From NCBI GenBank assembly GCA_003173865.1, contig PJMF01000032.1, positions 1-57,318 of the forward strand: a stretch of 57,318 nt of DNA, written 5' to 3'. The position numbers and the translations under genes are program-made. How positions within the stretch are numbered: position 1 is the stretch's first letter; each line of letters starts with the position of its first letter. Positions 24,215-32,224 of the stretch are shown here, one piece after another. The DNA comes from Minisyncoccota bacterium (GTDB lineage Bacteria > Patescibacteriota > Microgenomatia > UBA1400 > PJMF01). The notes below the pieces were generated by a model, which worked only from the letters and a program-made list of their open reading frames with translations, was not told the origin of the DNA and did not search any database.

Positions 24215-25047
24215 AACATACTTTCTTCAACAAACACAAAGTCTTGATTATTTCTTTTGCAGCAGCAGTGGTTTTAGCAGGGTGTGCTGGCCAAAAAATG
24301 GCAACACCGACGCCAACACCAAGTACTTCCCTGAGTGCAAAGGATATTCGAACTGCAATTGATACAGGAGCGGCGGCTCGCGAAAAAGGCGACTACCAAA
24401 CGGGTGAAACCCAACTCGCCCAAGCATTTGAGTCTGCTATTAATCTCAAGGATAAGGCTCTCAGTATTGAGGCAGGAAATAATCTATCAATTCAATACCG
24501 CTTAAGCGCAGGTCGCGCGAACCGGAACGGCAAACTTGCTAATGCTCAAAACTTTAGTACTCAATCTTTGGGTGTATACAAACGTTTGAAAGATCTTGGT
24601 TGGTTCGACGAAAAAGATCCAAACATCGCGCGAAATTGGGCACATGCCTTACTGTATGCCGGAAAAGTAGATCAAGCTATTCCTGCTTTGAAGGCATCTT
24701 TGGCATTGCAAACGAATGCAGCTGCAAAAGGTGATGAGATGGATCACTTAGCTGCGGCAGCGTTGAGTCAAAACAGAATTAAAGATGCACAAAATTTCTC
24801 TAATCAAGGTATTCGGTTAATTGAGCAGAACAAAGGTTCTAAAGTCTGGGAAACTTTTGGCTTGATGGTTCAAGCCACTTTACTCTCAAAAGGGAATAAT
24901 GGTGCACAAGCAAAAATGTTACTCCAACACGCACTCGATATTGCAACACAAAACGCCCTCGCAGTACGCCAAGAGGAGTTAAAGTACTTGATCGCACAAC
25001 CAGTCAACAACATTAATGTACTGCAATCTGTTGGGACACCGAGCTAA
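24211..25047 (+). CDS. TPR-like lipoprotein (278 aa)
   Basis: The signal peptide ends in the lipobox VVLAGC with C25 as the lipidated residue, so the protein is membrane-anchored outside the cytoplasm. A short Thr/Pro linker (TPTPTPST) precedes helical repeats: AREKGDYQTGETQLAQAFE, ARNWAHALLYAGKVDQAIPALKAS, AALSQNRIKDAQNFSNQ and LLSKGNNGAQAKMLLQHAL, consistent with four or more TPR units. It overlaps the acyltransferase by four bases and may scaffold that enzyme or bind its substrate. It converges on the coiled-coil gene at 25051. Confidence 0.83.
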   Translation: MKHTFFNKHKVLIISFAAAVVLAGCAGQKMATPTPTPSTSLSAKDIRTAIDTGAAAREKGDYQTGETQLAQAFESAINLKDKALSIEAGNNLSIQYRLSAGRANRNGKLANAQNFSTQSLGVYKRLKDLGWFDEKDPNIARNWAHALLYAGKVDQAIPALKASLALQTNAAAKGDEMDHLAAAALSQNRIKDAQNFSNQGIRLIEQNKGSKVWETFGLMVQATLLSKGNNGAQAKMLLQHALDIATQNALAVRQEELKYLIAQPVNNINVLQSVGTPS

Positions 25048-25050
25048 ATG

Positions 25051-25458
25051 CTAAAATGAGAGACCGAGACGGTCTTCAATCCGGTCGAGTCGTTTCCACT
25101 GATTCATTTGTTCTCCATCAAGTAACTCTAACATAACGGATTGATCTTTTTTGAGAGACCTAAGAGATCGAGTGTGGTTCTTGAGTATTTTCTCGTGTTG
25201 TTGAAACTCTTGGGTAAGATTACCCAGAGCCCTCGTGTGATTCTGGAGTATTTGTGTATGTGCATCCAGTCTTTGTGTTACATCGTTCAAAATCTTAGTG
25301 TGAATGTCTAGTGTTTTTTCATGATTATGAAGAATTTGTGTATGCCCGTTGAGAATTTTCTTATGTTCATTGAGTTCCAAGTGAATCGGAGCGAGTTTCT
25401 GATCCAGCTTTTCATCCAGCATGTGCGAGAGTAATTGTACATCCGATTGAGTGAGCAT
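25051..25458 (-). CDS. histidine-heptad coiled-coil protein (135 aa)
   Basis: From about residue 30 to 110 the protein is an unbroken seven-residue repeat of the form H(T/E)xxLxx: HTQILHN, HEKTLDI, HTKILND, VTQRLDA, HTQILQN, HTRALGN, LTQEFQQ, HEKILKN, HTRSLRS. A helical N-terminus (LLSHMLDEKLDQKLAPI) and a basic-acidic C-terminus frame it. There is no signal peptide or membrane helix. It probably forms a parallel oligomeric coiled coil with a polar His layer each turn. TATAAA (25465-25470) lies six bases before the ATG, predicting leaderless transcription. Confidence 0.7.
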   Translation of the reverse strand: MLTQSDVQLLSHMLDEKLDQKLAPIHLELNEHKKILNGHTQILHNHEKTLDIHTKILNDVTQRLDAHTQILQNHTRALGNLTQEFQQHEKILKNHTRSLRSLKKDQSVMLELLDGEQMNQWKRLDRIEDRLGLSF

Positions 25459-25470
25459 GAGCGCTTTATA

Positions 25471-27021
25471 TCACAAATTTGAATGTGATTGCAAATGTAA
25501 CCATAACTGCACTATAGGGTCTCCAAAATCAAATCTGCGCCAATAATTGACGAGTTTTGGTACTGTTGGATAAGGACCAGACGCTGCACTCAACTTGTAA
25601 ATAATCAAGTGAGATGAAGGATCTACTTCTTTGTATTCGGTAAAGGAATACTTGGATAGAAGCGGCTGTAAAATAAATGGTTTTTGGTATGACAACGAAA
25701 GCGTATGGAGGTACGGTCCGGCATATAGAGCATAAGGCTCTGAAAGTGCTTGCGAAGTTACAAATACTTTATTTCCCTTCGCTAAAAAAACATCAATTTG
25801 TTGCGTCAAGTGATCGACTTGCCAACCGGGTTCGTCGACGTAAATTAATGTGCGCCCCGTAACTTTTTGAGTTTGTGGTCGAGCAAAGTGTGACTCAATT
25901 ATCAGTGAATTTTCTGGAAGAGATTGCAACTGAGTGCTTTCTGTAACATCTGGAATCGGTAAACGAAGTAAGAGCATCGCGTATAAACTTACAAAAAGCA
26001 CGTAACCAATGGTCAGACACTTTAATTTATTCCCCTCTGCCAGGGAAACGCTTGCCGTAAAACAAATGCCAATGCCAGCAATCAACGCATGTCGTCCGTA
26101 CCAGAGAGAATCCCACCATTGATTAACAAAAAATGCTGGAATGATCCACACAATCTTGAGTAAGAAAAGCGTACGATTTTTTCGCCACAAACTCCATATG
26201 CCAACACAGGCGAGAGCGCATACTCCGATCGTGTTATTTCGTAGTAAAGGTATAAAGGCGTTGCGACTCCAAATAGCTAAGCCTTTCAGAGAAATATTGA
26301 AAGCAGACTGTTCACCGAGTTTAGAAAGTAAAAGAGTTCGGGAACTCTCCCAAAATGAGTTTTGCAGAGAAATATGAATGAAAAAAGTTGACAACAAAAA
26401 ACTTGCCAAGAAGCTTACCCCATAAACGAGCAAAACTACTAGAAACTGCTTTTTATTTTTCAAAAGAACCGTTGAGAGAAGAAGCGGAATCCACAAAAGG
26501 ACAAAAACGTGTGTCAAAGTCGCTAGAGCCAAAAAAATTCCACTGTAACAAAGATAAACAACTTTATTTTTTCGTAAAAAAAGTAACAAAGAGTACCACG
26601 CTGCCACGAAACTAAAAAGATATGTGGTCTCCATCATGATCGTCTCGTTACTTAACCAGAATAAGGGATTGATGGACCAAAGAAGAGCTGTGGTTTGAGC
26701 CACTTGTTGATTTTCTGTAATCCAGAAAATGATCCAATAGAGCATCCAAACAATGAAAAGTGCAAGTGCGATTTGCACCATGAGCACTGTCATAAGAGGT
26801 GGTAAAGACATCACGCTCGCAGCATGATATATCGGCCAAAAAAGAAGTATGTAACCGCTATGTAAGGGAACGTGTCCCCGTGTCAGTGCTGCAATAAACT
26901 GAGGATTCTGTAGCCGCTCAATATACTCAGGAGAATCAAAAAACACTGGTTGAGAGTTTAAAAAAATGAGCCGAGAAAAGCCAAATAAAACGGCAATGAA
27001 CAAGAAAGAACGCCTGCGCAT
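25471..27021 (-). CDS. ArnT/PMT_2-like membrane glycosyltransferase (GT-C fold)
   Basis: 516 residues from ATG 27021; the ORF track begins at TTG 27030, three codons earlier. About ten membrane helices are visible. The first outer loop has FFDSPEYIERL, with an acidic residue where GT39-type enzymes have their catalytic base, and HVPLHSGYILLFWPIY resembles the second conserved loop. A soluble C-terminal domain of about 150 residues follows the last helix. TATACT lies nine bases before the ATG. The donor and acceptor are unknown; a polyprenyl-phosphate sugar donor is expected for this fold. Confidence 0.78.
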   Translation of the reverse strand: MRRRSFLFIAVLFGFSRLIFLNSQPVFFDSPEYIERLQNPQFIAALTRGHVPLHSGYILLFWPIYHAASVMSLPPLMTVLMVQIALALFIVWMLYWIIFWITENQQVAQTTALLWSINPLFWLSNETIMMETTYLFSFVAAWYSLLLFLRKNKVVYLCYSGIFLALATLTHVFVLLWIPLLLSTVLLKNKKQFLVVLLVYGVSFLASFLLSTFFIHISLQNSFWESSRTLLLSKLGEQSAFNISLKGLAIWSRNAFIPLLRNNTIGVCALACVGIWSLWRKNRTLFLLKIVWIIPAFFVNQWWDSLWYGRHALIAGIGICFTASVSLAEGNKLKCLTIGYVLFVSLYAMLLLRLPIPDVTESTQLQSLPENSLIIESHFARPQTQKVTGRTLIYVDEPGWQVDHLTQQIDVFLAKGNKVFVTSQALSEPYALYAGPYLHTLSLSYQKPFILQPLLSKYSFTEYKEVDPSSHLIIYKLSAASGPYPTVPKLVNYWRRFDFGDPIVQLWLHLQSHSNL

Positions 27022-27046
27022 TATCTCCAAAGTATATCAGGGAAGA

Positions 27047-27643
27047 TTACTCAACTTCAGCTACGAGTTGCTTTTCAGAAGAACGTCGTGATTTTGAGAC
27101 CAAAAATACGCCGGCGATGATAAAGCTAAGTCCAGCAGCGGCAATCAAATTTTGGCGCGCTGTCCCAGTGTCAGCCAATCCAAGTACTTCACCACCAGGA
27201 TCAGAAATGCCCAATACTGCACCACCGGTACCGCATGTATAGTTTGAGTTGTGTGTCATGTACGGACCAGAGTCTAATCCCCAGAGTTTACCGTCAGGGA
27301 TAAAGACCCAGCCGCTGCGACGTAAGAAGTCAAGGTCTCCATCGCTGTACCCAGTTACATTGAGCCAGTCGGTTTGAATACCGTGACTGTCAGTACCACA
27401 GAAACATTGAGTTGCTTGAGCTTTACCAGAAACACTATAGACAATATCTGTGCCTGTGTGATCTGAGTTACTGCCGGCAATACCGTGATTTCCTTGGCCA
27501 TTAGACGCTAACACTGAGCCATGGGGGGTTTCACACGCTGGAAAGGTAGGAAGAGTCAATGCAAAAGCCGAAGTTGTACTCGCAAGTAACGACACCACTA
27601 AAGTAGCGGAAAAAAGGCTGGTGCGAAGGACTTTATTTCTCAT
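27047..27643 (-). CDS. secreted surface protein with LADTG sortase-type anchor
   Basis: 198 residues. A cleavable signal peptide (basic MRNKVLRTS, then a hydrophobic stretch to TTSAFA) is followed by a polar domain with six cysteines, rich in Gly, Ser, Thr and Asp. The C-terminus has the three parts of a cell-wall sorting signal: LADTG at 156-160, a hydrophobic helix (about 165-182, LIAAAGLSFIIAGVFLV) and a basic tail (SKSRRSSEK). A sortase gene is present at 47455. The function of the exposed domain is unknown. Two candidate promoters lie upstream, and the leader is about 35-80 bases, unlike the leaderless neighbours. Confidence 0.8.
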   Translation of the reverse strand: MRNKVLRTSLFSATLVVSLLASTTSAFALTLPTFPACETPHGSVLASNGQGNHGIAGSNSDHTGTDIVYSVSGKAQATQCFCGTDSHGIQTDWLNVTGYSDGDLDFLRRSGWVFIPDGKLWGLDSGPYMTHNSNYTCGTGGAVLGISDPGGEVLGLADTGTARQNLIAAAGLSFIIAGVFLVSKSRRSSEKQLVAEVE

Positions 27644-27683
27644 CTTAGGTAACTAATATCCTTCAAGATATAGTTATCGGCCT

Positions 27684-27712
27684 ATTATACGCCCAGAGCG
27701 GCCTATTTGCAA
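27684..27712 (-). promoter_or_regulatory. promoter of the LADTG protein gene (TTGCAA-17-TATAAT)
   Basis: On the minus strand TTGCAA (27707-27712) is separated by 17 bases from a perfect TATAAT (27684-27689), giving a leader of about 35 bases. Two copies of CGGCCTATT on the plus strand flank the region. Confidence 0.55.
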
Positions 27713-27726
27713 CAATCTGTATCATT

Positions 27727-27756
27727 ACTATATATTCAGGCGAATTTGGTTGTCAA
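27727..27756 (-). promoter_or_regulatory. second upstream promoter (TTGACA-18-TATAGT)
   Basis: On the minus strand a perfect TTGACA (27751-27756) is followed after 18 bases by TATAGT (27727-27732). It would give a longer leader for the same surface protein gene. Tandem promoters fit an abundant surface protein, by inference. Confidence 0.45.
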
Positions 27757-27773
27757 CTAGGCGTTATACCTTT

Positions 27774-30557
27774 TTAGGCATTAGGATTTGGGGAAGGTTG
27801 TCTTGATTGGAGCTCGGCTTGGGGGATGGCTAAATTTGCATCCATCATGGCTCGTAGCAGATCTGCTTCTGCCGACTCATATCTTGCGTCTAGTCGATTT
27901 CTTTTTGCGGTGAGTTTGTTAAAAAGCTCACGATCAGTCAAAAGTTGATCAATTTCTCTTAAACCTTGTAAAGCTTCAAGCGACTTTTTCTCCTCATCGA
28001 TGAGTGCGGGTAAGTCAAGCAAGGCACGTCCGACGTCCACACGTTGTTGAATCGCACTTATGAAACGGTGAACTGTGAGACCTTGGGAATATTCCCAGGG
28101 AATAAATATATTCGGAAAAGAAAGAGTTCCTTGTAGCCTATCAAAAAAATCTTTTCGTTGTGGGTAATGTCTTCTAACTTTTTGACCTTCTAAAAATTCG
28201 GCAAGATGTTCCTGATCGGGAATTTGCGTTCCTCCTAAACTCCCTATGTGTACTCGACGTATAGAGAGTAATTCCTTCGCTTCTTCGAGTTCACGTTTGT
28301 AAAGCTCAATGTCTGTCGTAACATCCTTAGGAAGGACACTCATTAACATGATCTTTTTTTCTTTTTCTAATAAATTTACATCGTTAGAAAAAAGCTCTGA
28401 AAAAATAGTTTTATCGTCTTGAGTTTGAAGTGCTTTTAGCTCGTCTAACTCTTGTTCAAGATTTAGGACAGTATCTTTACTACGCTTGAATCTACGCAAA
28501 ATTTTTACTCTTCTAGAGAGGTCATTACGAATATAAATGGCATATTTGGTGATTGTATCTTGAGGGTAATGAGCCAGAATGTGTCCTAGTTCCACTTGAC
28601 TTCTGAGGTCGAGTTCCCACTTTGGCTTCGGAAGTGTTCGATCATGGGTGCGAGCAAGTTCTTGCAGATGAGTAAGTTCTTTTAGCACTTCTTTAGATTT
28701 AGAGTTTAGTTTAGCGAGAGCGGGAATACTGTGACCAAATCCGTCCAGAAATTCAAGAGGAGTATCTGGAGTAAGAAAAAGATTCCTGATAAGTGATTCT
28801 AACTTCTTAATTTTCTCTTCCAGCATTCCAATACTGTTATCGTCTTTTGTGTAATCAGAGAATTCGAAGTACTCAGCGTATTCTGGAAATAGACCACTCA
28901 TAATATCGAGAAGGTCCGTGCCATGCTCAGCTTCGCCCCGACTTTGGTTTAAATAATCTCTCTCTTTATCAAGTGACGATTCAACACTGTTAATTCGATT
29001 TCGCAGAGCGACATGAAGGAATTCATGGTAAGTACCTGTACCATCACCGCCTAATATACGCTGCATTTCAGTATTGAGAGCAAAAGCCGTTCTAAGCTGA
29101 TTTATTTGGAACTGAGTTTTTCTTAGTTTCTTCCTTGCCAACAATCTATTCTGATAGACTTCGTTTTTGGATGGTGTCCGAGGAGGAAGTTCCGTTTTGT
29201 CGAGTGACGCAATTTTTGCTTCTAACAAACCTCTCTTCTCTTGATAAGTTGATTTTAAGTTCAAGTAAGAAGTCCATGCTGAGAGGCCATTGAATAAACT
29301 TTTGTTTCTTATTTCTGAATAATCGATTTGCTTAGACTGTTGGACAAGCGTTCGCGCAATAACGAGATCGCGAGGAGAAGGAATACACCACTCTACGTTA
29401 TTACTCGTTAAGACCTTTCCGAAAGTCCATATATGCGCTCTATCAGTAAGAGGTATACCGTGAGGGAGTTCTCGTAATTCTTTACCACTAAACACAAACT
29501 GTGCCCCAAGAACCAAGGGATCAAGTGGCAATAAATCGAAGTTATTTCTCTTTATGACCCAGAAGTCTGGATCTTCTTCTGTGTACTTAGGCAATTGTTC
29601 GATGCTTAACCAAGTTTTGATTTGATTCATAATCTGAGTGACATAGCTGGTTAGGAGTTCTGTCAATACTTTGACTTCTTCGGCTGAATATAAACCTAAC
29701 GCTTGAATAAAAGAGGTTATTCTTTTTTCTACTTTTCCAAGCATTTGTGGATCACGAATGTTTTCTCGACCGAAAGAAATGAGTTGTTGCAATTCTTGGT
29801 CTGAGACAATGAGGGGATTAAAAGTTGGACTCTCTGCTACAAACGAAAGCAGAATTTCTTTGCACAAACCACGTAATACGATGGATTGTTCATGAAGATG
29901 TCGCATATGTTCATCAATGAGTCTTCTATTTGTAATGTCTCCGACGGTGGTATCCACAACTTTGGTAGCGAGATTATATAAAAGAAACTGACGACTTTGA
30001 AATGAGTGTACGACCGCTTTTACTTGAGGAAAAGTAATTTGTAGTGATGTGTATTTCATTTCTTCCAATGCGGCATTCACTTCTTGTAGCGATATGCCCA
30101 AATCATACGCTACTGTTGTGGGCCAAAAGCTTTCTCTTCTCCTCACAACAAGATCTGAAGACGAATCAGAATAATCCGAGTATGTATTCACAGGAAAAAC
30201 TGCGCCTTTACTATATGATCTAAGAATCTGTAGTATCAAACGAGATTGAGTGAGAAAATTGGCGCGAAGTTCTTTTCCTGTTGTGATAGCTTTTTGAGTA
30301 GTATGTTGATTAAGTTTTAGATTTTTTTTTGATAGCGTTGTCCATCCTTCTACAAACATTTGCCAGGTGATTTGTTGTGCGATCTCAAATTTTTTTATAG
30401 TGATGTCGTTTTTAGAAGCATAACTTACTGCAGCGGAGAGAATTACTGCTTTGATATCTTCAGGAAGATTATCGAAATCAAATGTCTCCGATTCTGTATG
30501 AGGATCGGGAGGACTTTGGGGTACAGGTAGCTTTTCGTTACTATTTTTTTTAGGCAT
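27774..30557 (-). CDS. large coiled-coil protein of unknown function (927 aa)
   Basis: No family recognised. A Pro/Ser/Glu-rich N-terminus (about 1-30) precedes an alpha-helical protein with several coiled-coil stretches, for example around 440-500 (EAKIASLDKTEL..., LLARKKLRKTQFQINQL), 575-640 and 700-790. There is no signal peptide or membrane helix. An HEFLH sequence occurs near residue 508 (GTGTYHEFLHVALRNR); it matches HExxH but lacks a clear third ligand, so I do not call a protease. Its ATG overlaps the upstream gene's TAA by one base, so the two are co-translated. It is probably a cytoplasmic structural or scaffold protein, by inference only. Confidence 0.7.
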   Translation of the reverse strand: MPKKNSNEKLPVPQSPPDPHTESETFDFDNLPEDIKAVILSAAVSYASKNDITIKKFEIAQQITWQMFVEGWTTLSKKNLKLNQHTTQKAITTGKELRANFLTQSRLILQILRSYSKGAVFPVNTYSDYSDSSSDLVVRRRESFWPTTVAYDLGISLQEVNAALEEMKYTSLQITFPQVKAVVHSFQSRQFLLYNLATKVVDTTVGDITNRRLIDEHMRHLHEQSIVLRGLCKEILLSFVAESPTFNPLIVSDQELQQLISFGRENIRDPQMLGKVEKRITSFIQALGLYSAEEVKVLTELLTSYVTQIMNQIKTWLSIEQLPKYTEEDPDFWVIKRNNFDLLPLDPLVLGAQFVFSGKELRELPHGIPLTDRAHIWTFGKVLTSNNVEWCIPSPRDLVIARTLVQQSKQIDYSEIRNKSLFNGLSAWTSYLNLKSTYQEKRGLLEAKIASLDKTELPPRTPSKNEVYQNRLLARKKLRKTQFQINQLRTAFALNTEMQRILGGDGTGTYHEFLHVALRNRINSVESSLDKERDYLNQSRGEAEHGTDLLDIMSGLFPEYAEYFEFSDYTKDDNSIGMLEEKIKKLESLIRNLFLTPDTPLEFLDGFGHSIPALAKLNSKSKEVLKELTHLQELARTHDRTLPKPKWELDLRSQVELGHILAHYPQDTITKYAIYIRNDLSRRVKILRRFKRSKDTVLNLEQELDELKALQTQDDKTIFSELFSNDVNLLEKEKKIMLMSVLPKDVTTDIELYKRELEEAKELLSIRRVHIGSLGGTQIPDQEHLAEFLEGQKVRRHYPQRKDFFDRLQGTLSFPNIFIPWEYSQGLTVHRFISAIQQRVDVGRALLDLPALIDEEKKSLEALQGLREIDQLLTDRELFNKLTAKRNRLDARYESAEADLLRAMMDANLAIPQAELQSRQPSPNPNA

Positions 30558-32149
30558 TAGTCGTCGGTATCAACGCGATAATTGTCTTCTCTGTAATCGA
30601 AGTAATCTTCATCCTCATCGGGTCTTTCAAACCAAGTATCCATTAGCTGCAGGAATAGTGATGCGTTCTCCCAGCCTTTTTTGGCCATCCATTCTAATGT
30701 CGCTTTATTATCCGCAAAAAAATCTTGCTCTTTTATTGCTTTTTTCATCTGTTCAGAAAAATCATCCTCAATGGAGCTTGTGTCCACTTCCTCTAGCCTT
30801 TCCACAATGGTTCCTAAAAGGTAATCAGTCTCTTCTAATAGGCCATGTAGAGTGACAGTTGCTTTCTCTGATTGAGTGTCTTGATTCACTGAAATTCTTT
30901 TTTGTTTGTCTTGTCTAAGATCAGTGATTGCTTTTTTCTTTAAAAATATTTGAAAACAATAAGACTCTAAGTAAGCTAGAGCTTTTTCACCATGGCAAAC
31001 ATCTATATCCGAATTGTAAATGTCAAAGTTTTTTAATGTTGCGTTTACACTAAGTAAATCGCTCATTCTTAGTGCTCGTTGTTGTTCGTGAGGATCTTCT
31101 GAAATCAAGTATTCTGTGACCATTGCCACAATGAAATTTTCCCCATCACTTGAAAAAAGGTTGCCTAACTCGAAGAGTTTTGTCATTCGTAAATTAAAAA
31201 TAGTTTGCGTTATTTCATTAGCATCACGAGCAGTAATAAGTGCACTGATACTAGAGTCGAGAATAACTTGAATTTGGGTGGGATTCTCTCTAAGAAAAGC
31301 AAGAAGAAATAAATGTCCTTGAGGTTTCTGGACAAATCTTCCTGTTACTGCTTCCAACCGAGATGGAAATCCCAATGCATCTTTGGCAGGAGCGAGTTTA
31401 TTTTGTTCTTGAGTTCGGATAACAGCTTTTTTCTTCTTTGGTTGTCTTTCTCTTACAGCTGGCAAATTGTCTGCACTTGTGGGCCGATTTTCATCGGGTA
31501 CATCTTTAATAAGCTGTCGAAAATCAAGCTCTGGAGTTTCAACGATTGTTTGATAAGCTAATGCTACTGATTGAAGTGCGAGTTCTCGCTCAGCTTCACG
31601 CGCTGAAGGGAAATTCCCCTGTCTAGGAAGCCGATCGCGAAAACCATTTTTGACTGCTAAATAAATTAATCTTGCCCTATAACCTCCAAATAAAAGAATG
31701 TTAATTTCTTCTGAATTCTCTGGGAACATTTCCCCTGCACGCTTTATTGCCTCAAAAAGTGTCTGTGGTACATTTTCTTTCTTACTTATTTTTGACTGAT
31801 GCTGCATCATGATGTCGCAATACACAATTGCTGCTAACACTCTACTCATGAAGGTCATTTCTTTAACAGGACTTTGAATAATTGCACAGAGTTGATCTAA
31901 GTGAGCTAATATCTCTTGGCTACTGGATTCTGGAGAAGGATCTAATTCGGTCATAATCCCTTGGAGTTGTAATAACTCAGAATTAACTTGTCCTTGTTCT
32001 TGATCATTAGTAGGTTCGAAAATTTTGGTGGCACGATCAAAATATTTTGAACGTATGTCTTGAATTCTTTGAGGATTCAAATAGGCTTGAAATTGCGCCT
32101 CGAGATTAAGCATGTGCGATCGATGTTCATTTTGATGTGGTGTTGACAT
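30557..32149 (-). CDS. unknown protein with acidic C-terminal tail (530 aa)
   Basis: No family recognised. It is mostly helical with no signal peptide or membrane helix. A basic patch (ERQPKKKKAVIRTQ, about 235-248) divides an N-terminal helical domain from a second domain (about 255-430). The C-terminus is strongly acidic (RPDEDEDYFDYREDNYRVDTDD). It is the first gene of a two-gene operon with the 927-aa protein and is divergent from the 424-aa coiled-coil gene across a 75-base spacer with two palindromes. Confidence 0.7.
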   Translation of the reverse strand: MSTPHQNEHRSHMLNLEAQFQAYLNPQRIQDIRSKYFDRATKIFEPTNDQEQGQVNSELLQLQGIMTELDPSPESSSQEILAHLDQLCAIIQSPVKEMTFMSRVLAAIVYCDIMMQHQSKISKKENVPQTLFEAIKRAGEMFPENSEEINILLFGGYRARLIYLAVKNGFRDRLPRQGNFPSAREAERELALQSVALAYQTIVETPELDFRQLIKDVPDENRPTSADNLPAVRERQPKKKKAVIRTQEQNKLAPAKDALGFPSRLEAVTGRFVQKPQGHLFLLAFLRENPTQIQVILDSSISALITARDANEITQTIFNLRMTKLFELGNLFSSDGENFIVAMVTEYLISEDPHEQQRALRMSDLLSVNATLKNFDIYNSDIDVCHGEKALAYLESYCFQIFLKKKAITDLRQDKQKRISVNQDTQSEKATVTLHGLLEETDYLLGTIVERLEEVDTSSIEDDFSEQMKKAIKEQDFFADNKATLEWMAKKGWENASLFLQLMDTWFERPDEDEDYFDYREDNYRVDTDD

Positions 32150-32224
32150 AATTAAGAGATTCTCTTATCTATTTAAACATAGTATGATATCATAGTGGGC
32201 AACATTTAGGCAAAAAAGGAATAT
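32150..32224. promoter_or_regulatory. divergent intergenic region with two palindromes
   Basis: TAAGAGA-T-TCTCTTA (32153-32167) lies next to the minus-strand start, and TATGATATCATA (32183-32194) lies mid-spacer. Either could be an operator for both transcription units. AAAAGGA precedes the plus-strand ATG at 32225. The -10 boxes are not clear enough to name. Confidence 0.45.

Noticed and set aside
29000-29045. HEFLH (HExxH zinc-protease signature) in the 927-aa protein
   Set aside because: It sits in a helical, coiled-coil-rich region and no third ligand or flanking gluzincin/metzincin pattern is visible. A five-residue match with two free positions can arise by chance.
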